Part shown: one piece after another, positions 28,200 to 38,100 of the stretch
Layout of the letters: the number at the start of each line of letters is the position of its first letter
Position numbering within the stretch: position 1 is the first letter of the stretch
DNA from: Chitinophaga terrae (ex Kim and Jung 2007)
GTDB taxonomy: Bacteria; Bacteroidota; Bacteroidia; Chitinophagales; Chitinophagaceae
Assembly: GCF_900107795.1 (NCBI RefSeq)
Contig: NZ_FNRL01000004.1
Location: forward strand, 186,001-250,000
Reading direction: 5' to 3'
Length of the DNA stretch: 64,000 bases
Made by a program: the position numbers and the translations under genes
Notes under the pieces: generated by a model
Told to the model about the DNA's origin: nothing
Seen by the model: only the letters and a program-made list of their open reading frames with translations
Database searches by the model: none

Positions 28200-29729
28200 A
28201 TGGATTGTTTCATAAGCATAGAATTAGGTACAAATGCTGTAAGAGTATATGCGTTTGATACAAATGGAGCAATAGTCGGTTTTAACAGGGGTGCATACAC
28301 TACTTTTCATCCCGCGGCCGATTACAGTGAACAGGACCCTGAGCAGATCTTTATTACTATGCTGTTTGTTTTAAAGAACCTGGTAAGCGAGATAAAGAGT
28401 ACTGGTAAATACCAGATCGTTTCCCTGTGTTTCAGCGCTTCCATGCATAGTTTGCTGGCGGTTGACAGGAACGGCGTTCCGTTGGGCAATGCTATCACCT
28501 GGGCCGATAACCGCGGCAAGCAGGAAACAAAACGGTTGCGTACAAAAGCCCTCGCCAGGAAGCTGTATGAAGCTACCGGTACCCCGATCCACCCTATGTC
28601 GCCCCTCCTGAAAATTCTTTGGCTGAAAAGCAACCAACAGGAAAAGTTTGAAAAAACTTCCATGTTCCTCTCTATCAAAAGTTATATTATCATGCAGCTG
28701 ACCGGGCGCTATGTTATAGACCTGAGCCTCGCTTCCGCCACCGGTTTGCTGAATATTCACCATTTCGGCTGGGAACAGGAGGCGTTGGATTATGCCGGTA
28801 TAACTCCCACACAGTTACCGGATATAGTTCCTATCTCTGACAGTTCCTGCAAGCTGAAAAGACAGTACCAGGTTTCGCTGGGAATAGGGCCTGAAACCAA
28901 GATAATTGCCGGGTCGAGCGATGGATGCTTCGCTTCCCTGGGCGGCGGAATCATGGAAGAAGGCCGGGCGACTATCACTATTGAAGACAGTGCAGCCATG
29001 CGGATCATAGGCCGGAAGGTATTGCAGGACGAAGGCTGCAGGATGTTTAATTATATTCTTGATGAACACTATTATATCTCCGGTGGTCCTTCGAATAACG
29101 GCAGCGTGGTATTTGAATGGTTTAGCAGGCAGTTTGCCAATTATACAGACAGCTACAGCGATGAAATGGTAATGCGCGACCTGTTATTAATGGCCGAACA
29201 GGTAGATGCCGGCGCAGACGGACTGCTCTTTTTGCCGTACCTGTTGGGGGAAAGGGCGCCTATCTGGAACCCCAGCGCCAGGGGCGTATATTTTGGCGCC
29301 AATATCAACCATGATCGCCGGCATTTTATCAGGGCTACCATAGAAGGAATACTGTTTGAAATGTACAGTATCGGGAAATTATTGCTGCAACACCGGGATA
29401 TCAGCCAGATCACGGTGAACGGTAGTTTTGTAACTGCCCCGCTGATCAGCCGCCTGCTGGCCGATATTTTCAATATTCCTATGAGCGTAAACCAGCATGT
29501 AAGCGCTGTTAGCACCGGGGCCTTTTTACTAAGCGCCAAGGAATTTGGTATATACCGTTCCCTGGAAGAAGCGGCAAAATCTATCACCCTTCATGCCCCC
29601 GTGCATCCCGATCCGGCTAATCATGCTATTTATGCTAAATACCATCAATTGTTTGAAAAACTGACAGATAAGCTCAGCCCGGAATTTGAACTCCTGGATG
29701 AATTAACATTGTTGTCAGATAAACACTAA
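28200..29729 (+). CDS. FGGY-family carbohydrate kinase, gluconokinase-like
   Basis: A 509-residue member of the FGGY kinase family, closest by eye to gluconate kinases (TGTPIHPMSPLLKILWLK; GGPSNNGSVVFEWF; LPYLLGERAPIWNPSARGVY). Such enzymes phosphorylate gluconate or related sugars with ATP. Several ATP-site motifs are altered: the N-terminal D-(I/L)-G-T loop reads ELGT, the usual GTSGA-R phosphate loop reads EDSAAMR, and the adenosine GGF-RS region reads NGSFVTAP. The probable base in AGSSDG is kept. It could be a low-activity or regulatory pseudokinase, or a lineage-specific variant. It is paired with the AraC gene 11 bases upstream. Confidence 0.8.
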   Translation: MDCFISIELGTNAVRVYAFDTNGAIVGFNRGAYTTFHPAADYSEQDPEQIFITMLFVLKNLVSEIKSTGKYQIVSLCFSASMHSLLAVDRNGVPLGNAITWADNRGKQETKRLRTKALARKLYEATGTPIHPMSPLLKILWLKSNQQEKFEKTSMFLSIKSYIIMQLTGRYVIDLSLASATGLLNIHHFGWEQEALDYAGITPTQLPDIVPISDSSCKLKRQYQVSLGIGPETKIIAGSSDGCFASLGGGIMEEGRATITIEDSAAMRIIGRKVLQDEGCRMFNYILDEHYYISGGPSNNGSVVFEWFSRQFANYTDSYSDEMVMRDLLLMAEQVDAGADGLLFLPYLLGERAPIWNPSARGVYFGANINHDRRHFIRATIEGILFEMYSIGKLLLQHRDISQITVNGSFVTAPLISRLLADIFNIPMSVNQHVSAVSTGAFLLSAKEFGIYRSLEEAAKSITLHAPVHPDPANHAIYAKYHQLFEKLTDKLSPEFELLDELTLLSDKH

Positions 29730-31115
<1,386 letters not shown>

Positions 31116-31142
31116 ACCGGCCAACAGAACAGCATTTGATCT

Positions 31143-32663
31143 ATGAGAAGCATACTGACCGTTGTTATTCTATTTTGTTCGATATTCAAAATCAGCGCCC
31201 AATCAGCACATAATCCCATTATTTACGCCGATGTGCCCGATCTCTCTATGATCCGGGTAGACAGCGTTTATTATATGAGCAGTACTACCATGCATATGAG
31301 TCCGGGTTTGCCTATTATGAGATCTACGGACCTGGTCAACTGGCAGTTGCTTGGCTATGTGTACGATACCCTGGCCGATGTGGACGCGCTCAATTTAAAG
31401 AACGGGAAGAATGCCTATGGGCAAGGGTCCTGGGCCAGCAGTCTGCGTTACGAAAACAATACCTTCTACGCAACAACTTTCTCCGGTACTACGGGTAAAA
31501 CATATATCTATACAACAAAAGATATTGAGAAAGGGGACTGGGAACGGCACGACTTCCGCCCCTTATTGCATGATCACAGTTTATTCTTTGATAACGGGAA
31601 AGCCTATATGGTATATGGCAGCGGGAAGATCCGGATAACGGAGTTGAAGCCTGATCTTAGTGGCATACAGCCGGGAGGGCTTGACCAGGTGATCATTGAA
31701 AACGCGGGTTTGCCGGCGGGCGGGAATGTCGGTTTGCCTGCTGAAGGCTCCCAGTTATTCAAAATTGACGGCGCCTATTTTCTCTTCAATATCTGCTGGC
31801 CTAAAGGCGGAATGCGTACGGTAGTGATCCATAAGGCCGACAAACTTACGGGCCCTTATACCGGCAGGGTTGCCTTGCAGGACAAAGGTGTGGCGCAGGG
31901 AGGTTTGATCAATACACCGCAAGGTAATTGGTGGGCCTACCTGTTTAAAGACCAGGGCGCGGTAGGAAGAGTACCATACCTGGTGCCTGTTCAGTGGAAG
32001 GATGGCTGGCCTGTGTTAGGCGTCAACGGGCGGGTTCCGGATTCGCTTGAGCTCCCGGCTAGTAAAGGGTATATTCCCGGCCTTGTTGCATCCGACGAGT
32101 TTAATGAAAAACAATTGCCGCTGGTATGGCAGTGGAACCACAATCCAGATAACAAAAGCTGGTCGTTAACCCGGCGCAAGGGATACCTGAGGTTAACTAC
32201 ATCGCATATCGCCACATCGCCGCTGGATGCCCGGAACACGCTCACGCAGCGGACAATAGGACCCGAATGCTCCGCCATTACATCTGTTGATCTCTCAGGC
32301 ATGAAAGAAGGAGATGTTGCCGGTTTGCTTCTGCTGCAGAAAAATTTCGGATGGGCGGGTATTCGGATGCTTGAGGGTAAAAAATACCTGGTAATGGAAA
32401 CCGCGGTATCGGGAGAGCAACAGCGGTTGCCCCTCTCCAAAAACAAACTTTACCTGAAAGCCAGCTGCGATTTTCGCCAGGATAAAGGGAGTTTCTATTA
32501 TAGTTTCGACGGCGAAAAGTGGAGCCAGCTAGGTGACTCGTTCAAGCTGGTTTATACGCTCCCTCACTTCATGGGCTATAGGTTTGGGTTGTTTAATTAT
32601 GCTGCTAAAACAACGGGCGGGTATGCCGATTTTGATTTTTTCCATATAGAGGATCATCAATAG
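31143..32663 (+). CDS. GH43 family glycosidase (beta-xylosidase / arabinofuranosidase-like)
   Basis: A 506-residue secreted enzyme with a signal peptide ending at KISAQS. The five-bladed propeller starts with NPIIYADVPDLSMIRVDSVYY, containing the catalytic base Asp; LPAEGSQLFK provides the likely acid Glu201. A C-terminal concanavalin-like domain (about 310-505, SDEFNEKQLPLVWQWNHNPD) matches the GH43 C2/DUF1349-type module of xylosidases. It follows the CE1 esterase by 27 bases and its stop lies 3 bases from that of the convergent HxlR gene. Xylan or arabinan side chains are the likely substrate. Confidence 0.9.
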   Translation: MRSILTVVILFCSIFKISAQSAHNPIIYADVPDLSMIRVDSVYYMSSTTMHMSPGLPIMRSTDLVNWQLLGYVYDTLADVDALNLKNGKNAYGQGSWASSLRYENNTFYATTFSGTTGKTYIYTTKDIEKGDWERHDFRPLLHDHSLFFDNGKAYMVYGSGKIRITELKPDLSGIQPGGLDQVIIENAGLPAGGNVGLPAEGSQLFKIDGAYFLFNICWPKGGMRTVVIHKADKLTGPYTGRVALQDKGVAQGGLINTPQGNWWAYLFKDQGAVGRVPYLVPVQWKDGWPVLGVNGRVPDSLELPASKGYIPGLVASDEFNEKQLPLVWQWNHNPDNKSWSLTRRKGYLRLTTSHIATSPLDARNTLTQRTIGPECSAITSVDLSGMKEGDVAGLLLLQKNFGWAGIRMLEGKKYLVMETAVSGEQQRLPLSKNKLYLKASCDFRQDKGSFYYSFDGEKWSQLGDSFKLVYTLPHFMGYRFGLFNYAAKTTGGYADFDFFHIEDHQ

Positions 32664-32666
32664 AGA

Positions 32667-33053
32667 TCAGGCATATTTTTTTAAACGCCCGTCCCCGATG
32701 TTGCTGTTCCTGTGCTCCAGGCCCCAGGAGATCATGGCATCCAGGATGTTTTGTATTTTCCGCCCGGAAGCAGTTAACATATATTCAACCATTTCGTTGT
32801 TTGTATTCCTGGAAATAATACCATTGGCTTCAAGGTCTTTCAACTCTTTCGACAGCATTCGCGGATTGATGCGGGGAATGCTTTTTTCTATTTCTGTATA
32901 ACGTTTGGCGCCGGAGAGCAATACGCCAATTACAGGAAGTTTCCACTTCCCGGTGAATACGTTCATAACATCGGTAATGGCCAGCATATATTCCCGGGGA
33001 CAGGTATCCGGCGATATCCTGGCGTTGGTCCATTGATCAAAAGGCGCCTGCAT
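32667..33053 (-). CDS. HxlR-family winged-helix regulator
   Basis: A 128-residue DNA-binding protein of the MarR-like HxlR family: MNVFTGKWKLPVIGVLLSGA, RYTEIEKSIPRINPRMLSKE and LKDLEANGIISR are the family core. One cysteine near the start (DTCPREY) stands where redox-sensing HxlR members such as HypR and YodB carry a reactive Cys. It is divergently transcribed from a DoxX gene across 88 bases that contain a perfect palindrome, so it probably represses itself and DoxX. Confidence 0.88.
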   Translation of the reverse strand: MQAPFDQWTNARISPDTCPREYMLAITDVMNVFTGKWKLPVIGVLLSGAKRYTEIEKSIPRINPRMLSKELKDLEANGIISRNTNNEMVEYMLTASGRKIQNILDAMISWGLEHRNSNIGDGRLKKYA

Positions 33054-33069
33054 AGTAATTCATTTGCAA

Positions 33070-33085
33070 CTATACCGGAGTATAG
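33070..33085. promoter_or_regulatory. Probable HxlR operator palindrome
   Basis: CTATAC-CGGA-GTATAG, a perfect 6+6 inverted repeat in the divergent HxlR/DoxX promoter region, 17 bases upstream of the HxlR ATG and overlapping a TATAGTTG near-match to the -7 box on the minus strand. Confidence 0.55.
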
Positions 33086-33141
33086 CAGTTCAATATTTGA
33101 AGTGAAGGTAGCATAGTTTCGCAGAAAATTATGATACTACT

Positions 33142-33534
33142 ATGTCTGGTAAACAAATCTTCAACATTTTTTTGTGGGTACTGCAAGGATTACTGGCGGT
33201 ATTATTTTTATCGGCGGGCGCTATGAAACTGTTCCAGCCGGTTGCACAGCAGGCGGCTATGTATCCCTGGACCGGCGAAGTGCCGCGGCTACTGCTCACC
33301 ATTATGGGCCTGGTCGATCTCCTGGGAGGTATCGGGATCATCCTGCCCGCCATTCTTAAAATCAAACCGTGGCTGACAGTATGGGCAGCGGCAGGCATTG
33401 TTTTGCTGATGTTATCGGCAATTGTATTTCATATCAGCAGGCATGAGGCGCAGGTGACAGGTTTTAATATAACGGTTGCATTGCTTGCAGGAATTGTTGC
33501 ATGGGGAAGACGTAAACGGCCGCTGCAAAGCTAA
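33142..33534 (+). CDS. DoxX-family membrane protein
   Basis: A 130-residue inner-membrane protein with four hydrophobic segments (about 8-25, 47-68, 75-95, 103-122) and the DoxX N-terminal pattern (AVLFLSAGAMKLFQP), where Lys lies in the first helix end. DoxX/DoxD-like proteins are linked to thiol and electrophile stress and quinone chemistry, but the activity of this subgroup is not established. It is divergent from HxlR, which probably controls it. Confidence 0.85.
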   Translation: MSGKQIFNIFLWVLQGLLAVLFLSAGAMKLFQPVAQQAAMYPWTGEVPRLLLTIMGLVDLLGGIGIILPAILKIKPWLTVWAAAGIVLLMLSAIVFHISRHEAQVTGFNITVALLAGIVAWGRRKRPLQS

Positions 33535-33758
33535 TCAGGCTCAGGTTTTTGGCCGCCCAATTTTAATCTCGTTTTGTGTTTTTTTTGTTGAATTTTTTCT
33601 CGGTTGTTTGTTGACCATTTTTGTATTGTTAGCCTTCCTGCCATTTTCTGTATTCTGGCATAATTGTTCGGAGCTGTTTTTAGCCATTGAAAGACCTATT
33701 ACTGCACTGTGAAACCTTCAGTTCGTATAGCCTTTCAGTTTGTTAAATACTGTGATCT

Positions 33759-34757
33759 ATGCAAAAAGAAAATGTAATGAGCCGCAGGAAGGCGCTCGGC
33801 GGCATTGGCGCAGGCCTTGCATCTGCCGTACTGCCATTTCCTGTACAGTCGCTGGGCCAGGCCGCCAGCGCATCTCCTTCACTGGAAGATCCTGTTTCCA
33901 AATATCCGAAGCCGCCGTTCGAGCGCCAGTCGCAGCCCTGGCCGGGTTTGGCAGGCAAAATGAACCCAAGGCCGGATCATGGAGAAAAAAGTTATAAAGG
34001 CAGTAACCGGCTCAAAGGCCGCAAAGCCCTGATCACGGGCGGCGATTCCGGGATGGGAAGAGCCGCCGCAATTGCTTATGCACGCGAAGGTGCAGACGTA
34101 GTGATCAACTATTATCCAACAGAAGAGCCGGATGCACAGGAAGTAATTTCCCTGCTGAAAAAAGAAGGGCATAAGATCGTTGGCATACCGGGCGACCTCA
34201 GAGAGGAATCGTTTTGTACCGACCTCGTTGCAAAAGCAGTACAGGCCCTGGGCGGATTGGATATCGTGGTAAATAACGCGGCAAGGCAACAAACCCGGCA
34301 GTCGATCGCCGACCTTACCACGGAAGATTTTGACGCCACGATGAAAACCAACATCTACGCGCCTTTCTGGATAATCAAAGCAGCGCTTCCTCACCTGCAG
34401 CCGGGATCGGCTATCATTGCCACTACTTCCGAACAGGCATATGATCCGTCGCCGGACCTGTATGATTATGCGCAAACAAAAGCGGCAACCATGAACTATG
34501 TTAAATCCCTCGCCAAGCAACTGGGACCAAAAGGTATCAGGGTGAATGGCGTGGCGCCTGGCCCCATCTGGACGCCGTTGCAGGTAAGCGGAGGAGCAAC
34601 GCAGGAGAAGCTGACACAGTTTGGGAAACAGACGCCGTTTGGCCGTCCGGGCCAGCCAGCGGAACTGGCTTCCATTTATGTACAGCTCGCGGCAAATGAT
34701 GCCAGCTATGCAAACGGCCAGATATATGGCGCATCCGGAGGGGCAGGACAACCGTAA
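33759..34757 (+). CDS. SDR-family oxidoreductase with Tat-like leader
   Basis: A 332-residue short-chain dehydrogenase. The first 40 residues look like a twin-arginine export signal (SRRKALGGIGAGLASAVLP). A proline-rich linker follows, then the Rossmann core: KALITGGDSGMGRAAAIAYA (NAD(P) loop), VVNNAARQ, a Ser in TTSEQAYD and the catalytic Y-A-Q-T-K. It resembles the general-stress dehydrogenases of the YhdF/YghA type, some of which are exported. The reaction is unknown. The stop codon is followed in the same frame by the tail of a lost alcohol dehydrogenase. In the 224 T-rich bases upstream I see nothing else. Confidence 0.87.
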   Translation: MQKENVMSRRKALGGIGAGLASAVLPFPVQSLGQAASASPSLEDPVSKYPKPPFERQSQPWPGLAGKMNPRPDHGEKSYKGSNRLKGRKALITGGDSGMGRAAAIAYAREGADVVINYYPTEEPDAQEVISLLKKEGHKIVGIPGDLREESFCTDLVAKAVQALGGLDIVVNNAARQQTRQSIADLTTEDFDATMKTNIYAPFWIIKAALPHLQPGSAIIATTSEQAYDPSPDLYDYAQTKAATMNYVKSLAKQLGPKGIRVNGVAPGPIWTPLQVSGGATQEKLTQFGKQTPFGRPGQPAELASIYVQLAANDASYANGQIYGASGGAGQP

Positions 34758-34760
34758 TTT

Positions 34761-34868
34761 GATATTATCACTCACCGGCTGCCTTTATCGCAGATTGCGC
34801 ATGCATACAAGATCTTTCAGAAGAAGGAAGAAGATTGCGTAAAGGTGGTATTGGACCCATGGAGTTGA
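34761..34868 (+). pseudogene. C-terminal remnant of a zinc-dependent alcohol dehydrogenase
   Basis: Reading from 34761 gives DIITHRLPLSQIAHAYKIFQ, then KKEEDCVKVVLDPWS and TGA at 34866. This is the characteristic C-terminus of zinc-dependent alcohol/threonine/formaldehyde dehydrogenases (THR-PL-A--AY-IF--K-D-C-KVVL-P). It begins two codons after the SDR stop and in the same frame, so a deletion probably removed about 90% of the gene. Related loci often hold an SDR, a zinc dehydrogenase and a second SDR in this order; that comparison is from memory. Confidence 0.65.
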
Positions 34869-34899
34869 GTTATTTATTGAACCTTAAAACCTGATCAGT

Positions 34900-35691
34900 A
34901 TGTCGACTTTAAAATATGCACTTATCACGGGCGCTACCAGTGGTATTGGCTACGAGTTGGCCAAACTCTTTGCCATTGATGGTTACAGCCTGGTGCTGGT
35001 TGCACGTTACCAGGAAGAACTGGATACGGCGGTGCAAACCCTGGGCACTTTGGGAGCGCCGAAGATCATGACGCTGGCTAAAGACCTTTTTGATACCCAG
35101 GAAGCTTACGAAGTATATGACGAAGTGAAGGCGGCAGGCATCGAAATTGACGTCCTGGTAAATGATGCAGGACAGGGTCAGTATGGAGAGTTTATTGAAA
35201 CTGACCTGGAACGCGAATTAGCGATCATTGATCTGAATATCAGCAGCCTGGTGATATTGACAAAACGGTTTTTGATAGATATGGTAAACAGGGGAGAAGG
35301 TAAGATACTGAACGTTTCCAGCATTGCTGGAAAAATGCCGGGGCCATTACAGGCTGTGTATCATGGCACCAAGGCATTTGTACATTCATTTTCGGAAGCG
35401 ATCCGCAATGAAGTGAAAGACAAGGGAGTTACAGTTACTTCCCTGTTACCCGGCCCAACGGAAACCGACTTCTTTAACAAGGCGGATATGAATGAATCTA
35501 AAATTGTTAAAGAAGGAAGCCTGGCATCCGCAGAAGTAGTAGCCAGGGATGGTTACGATGCGTTGATGGCCGGGAAAGACAAAGTGGTTTCAGGCATGAA
35601 AAACAAGCTGCAGGTAGCTATGAGTAATGTTACGCCTGATGAACAGGTAGCGCAAATGATGCATAATCAACAGAAACCATCGGACGAGTAG
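34900..35691 (+). CDS. SDR-family short-chain dehydrogenase (DltE-like)
   Basis: A 263-residue cytoplasmic classical SDR: NAD(P) loop ALITGATSGIGYELAKLFA, VLVNDAGQGQYGEF, Ser in LNVSSIAGKMPG and catalytic Y-H-G-T-K. It belongs to the large DltE/YqjQ-like group of unknown substrate. It lies behind the decayed zinc dehydrogenase and the exported SDR in the same orientation and was probably part of the same stress or redox operon. Start ATG 34900. Confidence 0.87.
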   Translation: MSTLKYALITGATSGIGYELAKLFAIDGYSLVLVARYQEELDTAVQTLGTLGAPKIMTLAKDLFDTQEAYEVYDEVKAAGIEIDVLVNDAGQGQYGEFIETDLERELAIIDLNISSLVILTKRFLIDMVNRGEGKILNVSSIAGKMPGPLQAVYHGTKAFVHSFSEAIRNEVKDKGVTVTSLLPGPTETDFFNKADMNESKIVKEGSLASAEVVARDGYDALMAGKDKVVSGMKNKLQVAMSNVTPDEQVAQMMHNQQKPSDE

Positions 35692-35790
35692 GCTTGCTAA
35701 TAGTGCCGGGCTTTACATCGTGGAAGTTACAGTTGCTCAATTTTTGAGATGCCTTCCTGGTGTTGGGCCTGGCCTATTTTTTTGTTGTAT

Positions 35791-35813
35791 CCCGGGTACG
35801 GTGAATACCCGGG
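35791..35813. terminator. Terminator between convergent genes
   Basis: Perfect 8-bp stem CCCGGGTA (35791-35798) with TACCCGGG (35806-35813), followed by TTTAATC, between the convergent SDR and membrane-protein genes. Confidence 0.55.
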
Positions 35814-35821
35814 TTTAATCG

Positions 35822-36880
35822 TTATTTTGGTTCAGGTACAAATAGCAATTGCATTTGCAGACTGTCTGTACCCAGTACGCCCGTGAAGCGGAAATTTTTA
35901 TTGCCGGCCCGTTCCAGCGTTCCTTCGAATTGCGTTTTAAAACCCGCCGGGTATCGCCACTGTACCTGTATATGCCCGCTCTTTTCGTCGAAATAGTAAG
36001 TGCCGATATACCTGTTGTTGTAATGATTGAACTCAAGTACAAAGTCATCCTGCCAGTCCATGTATACAGTGGTGAGCAGGCTGTCTGTTTGCCGTTTTAC
36101 CTGCATGGGTTCCCCGTTTATCCTTAGTTGTTCTACCTTGTACTTGCCGGTAAGTTCGGGGTGCAGGTCGGGGTACCGGTATGTAGCCAGCAACAGCAAC
36201 GGTATTGTCACAACCAATGCGCCTAATAACCACTGCAAACGCTTGCCGGCGTTCAGCGGCAGCGTATCGGGGCTGCGGAAGAAGAAGCTGATCAAACCAG
36301 GTAGGTATTGTACGAGGAGGAATAAAAGGCCGGACGTCAATACCAGTGCGTGTATTAATACCCATGTATGCAGGCGATAGAAAATATCGATGAGGATAAT
36401 GTTTACCATTATAGGAAAGATCACTATTAGTCCCAATAACCGTGTTCGCCGGAACAACAGCAATATGGAGCCGGAGATCTGGGCAATGGCTATGGCTACA
36501 GTAAAGGGGTAGGAACGCCTGAAATACGCCCAGGTAAGGGTTTCACCATCCAGGCTGTTAAACGGCATGTCGAGCATCCCCAGAACGACTGCCATTTGCA
36601 ATTTGCAGATCTTCTGCCAGCCGAAAGAGTAGAGGTCAAATGCCAGCAGGTAAAGGATCATGGCATTAAAGAAGGCACGGGTACGATCGGGCGATCTGAA
36701 ATATCCGATACAACCGGCAACAAGACTTCCGGGCAACATCAAAAATGATATTCCCCATGTTACATAAGGAGGCAAATAGCTGCCCGCATACCTGGCGAGC
36801 ATCCTGTAAACTATAAGCGTTGCCATCAGGCCGGCGATGGCGGATGCCATAACAATAGGACCAAACTTCAGTTTTTTCAT
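35822..36880 (-). CDS. Multi-pass membrane protein, DoxX-like, with beta-rich C-terminal domain
   Basis: A 352-residue protein of unknown function. Six to seven hydrophobic segments occupy residues about 8-250, with a short conserved-looking GWQKICKLQM segment after the third. The last ~100 residues form a soluble beta-rich domain (YKVEQLRINGEPMQ, VYMDWQDDFVLEFNHYNNRY, GTLERAGNKNFRFTG). The layout resembles Bacteroidota membrane proteins distantly related to DoxX, but I cannot name a family. The adjacent upstream gene on the same strand is a membrane-bound AraC regulator (40-base gap), which may control it. Confidence 0.6.
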   Translation of the reverse strand: MKKLKFGPIVMASAIAGLMATLIVYRMLARYAGSYLPPYVTWGISFLMLPGSLVAGCIGYFRSPDRTRAFFNAMILYLLAFDLYSFGWQKICKLQMAVVLGMLDMPFNSLDGETLTWAYFRRSYPFTVAIAIAQISGSILLLFRRTRLLGLIVIFPIMVNIILIDIFYRLHTWVLIHALVLTSGLLFLLVQYLPGLISFFFRSPDTLPLNAGKRLQWLLGALVVTIPLLLLATYRYPDLHPELTGKYKVEQLRINGEPMQVKRQTDSLLTTVYMDWQDDFVLEFNHYNNRYIGTYYFDEKSGHIQVQWRYPAGFKTQFEGTLERAGNKNFRFTGVLGTDSLQMQLLFVPEPK

Positions 36881-36920
36881 AATATTGCTTTTACAGCAAT
36901 ACTAGCCAGGAGTCATCGTT

Positions 36921-37952
36921 TCAATGCCCGTTTGTATCCAGTCGCACCACTACTTTGCGAAATTCTCCCGGCGTCTGGCCTGTTAATTTTTTGAAGGAAG
37001 TATTAAATGCCGTTTTGGAGTTGAAGCCAGCTTCAAATCCAATTGCCAGTATGCTTAAATGTTGATGGGTGACAGACGACAGCAGTTCCTTTGCTTTGGC
37101 TACCCGGTATTGATTGATGTATTGATAGAAGTTTTTTTCCAGGCCGGCGTTCAATAAATAAGAAAGTTCATGAACGCTTATCTCCAGGTGTTCAGCCAGT
37201 CCCGGGAGGGTTAGATCAGGGTCTGTATAAGGTGCCTGCTCTTTCATCAGCGCCTCAAGTTTTGCTTTATAACTGGTTAGCTGTTTATCGTTTAACCTTG
37301 GAACGGTGACAGGTATTTGTTGTATGTTTCGTTGCCGGACCAGGAGAAAAGTGGCCATACCGGCGCCCAGCAGATACAGGACGCTGTTAATGCCGTAATT
37401 GGTTATTGGCCCGATCCAGGGACTGGACAAATAAACTGCGATCATTACCCCCACTGTTATCATCAGCTGTTTTAACCAGGTGGATCTGTATTGACTGGCA
37501 AGTACTATTCGGAAACCTGCGATCCAATACAGCGCCAGCTGCAGTTTTATGCCTATCATCACCAGTAGCCCGGCCTGTCTTGGCAGATACCTGCTTAATC
37601 CCGCCAACAGCACGATAAAGATCAACGCGGGGATAAAATGCAGGAAATGTTTCCGGTTAACGACGGTTGTTGGTTGGGTGAAATGCAGAATAGAAAAGTA
37701 TAAAGCCGGCGCCATGGCAAACCGCGTAGTTTCCAGCAGGGGGATCAATAACGGGTATTGATCGCGCAGCGGGGATCTTTCCGCCACGAACGAAAGCATA
37801 GCGAAGCCTGCGAACAGGAAGAAGATGCCCATCCAGCGGTTAGCAAGGCTATGGATATTGATCGCATTGCTCACCAGGATAAAGGAGAGTAAGAAAAGGC
37901 TTCCGCATGTAAGATAAGCTAATAGCAAAGCAAATTTTAGAAGAAGATGCAA
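36921..37952 (-). CDS. Membrane-anchored AraC-family regulator
   Basis: A 343-residue regulator with about seven transmembrane helices (residues 5-215) and a cytoplasmic AraC DNA-binding domain (about 230-335: DLTLPGLAEHLEISVHELSY, HLSILAIGFEAGFNSKTAFN, FKKLTGQTPGEFRK). The start appears to be TTG; no in-frame ATG is near. Such 7TM-AraC proteins are common in Bacteroidota and are presumed to sense membrane or extracellular signals. It may regulate the membrane protein that follows after 40 bases. Confidence 0.87.
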   Translation of the reverse strand: MHLLLKFALLLAYLTCGSLFLLSFILVSNAINIHSLANRWMGIFFLFAGFAMLSFVAERSPLRDQYPLLIPLLETTRFAMAPALYFSILHFTQPTTVVNRKHFLHFIPALIFIVLLAGLSRYLPRQAGLLVMIGIKLQLALYWIAGFRIVLASQYRSTWLKQLMITVGVMIAVYLSSPWIGPITNYGINSVLYLLGAGMATFLLVRQRNIQQIPVTVPRLNDKQLTSYKAKLEALMKEQAPYTDPDLTLPGLAEHLEISVHELSYLLNAGLEKNFYQYINQYRVAKAKELLSSVTHQHLSILAIGFEAGFNSKTAFNTSFKKLTGQTPGEFRKVVVRLDTNGH

Positions 37953-38027
37953 TAAGGGTGGAAATCCATATCCTTTCTCTCTTACTTTTTTACTTGATAA
38001 TTTTATCCCTTTATTTTGTCTTTCTAT

Positions 38028-38051
38028 CTATTCAATAATTTTATTGAATAG
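38028..38051. promoter_or_regulatory. 11+11 palindrome at the MFS promoter (probable ArsR-rhodanese operator)
   Basis: CTATTCAATAA-TT-TTATTGAATAG, a perfect 11-bp inverted repeat ending 13 bases before a -7 box, so it covers the -33 region of the MFS promoter. The same core occurs at 40537-40556 before the rhodanese/ArsR operon. Confidence 0.75.
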
Positions 38052-38063
38052 ATTTTCCTGTCT

Positions 38064-38071
38064 TATATTTG
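38064..38071 (+). promoter_or_regulatory. -7 promoter box for the MFS gene
   Basis: TATATTTG matches the Bacteroidota TAnnTTTG consensus. It lies 30 bases before the TTG start at 38101, inside the longer open frame that begins at 38044, which argues against that earlier start. Confidence 0.6.
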
Positions 38072-38100
38072 CCTGCAACAACCATCAACACAGGTATACA

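Noticed and set aside
33476..33712. 78-codon frame past DoxX in the T-rich spacer
   Set aside because: Starts inside DoxX, translation is Phe/Leu-rich because the DNA is T-rich, no recognisable domain.
33879..34775. 298-codon minus-strand frame opposite the exported SDR
   Set aside because: Shadow of the SDR, whose Rossmann and YxxxK motifs are clear on the plus strand.
34621..34842. Plus-strand 73-codon frame over the SDR end
   Set aside because: Overlaps the SDR and the dehydrogenase tail in another frame; basic low-complexity translation.
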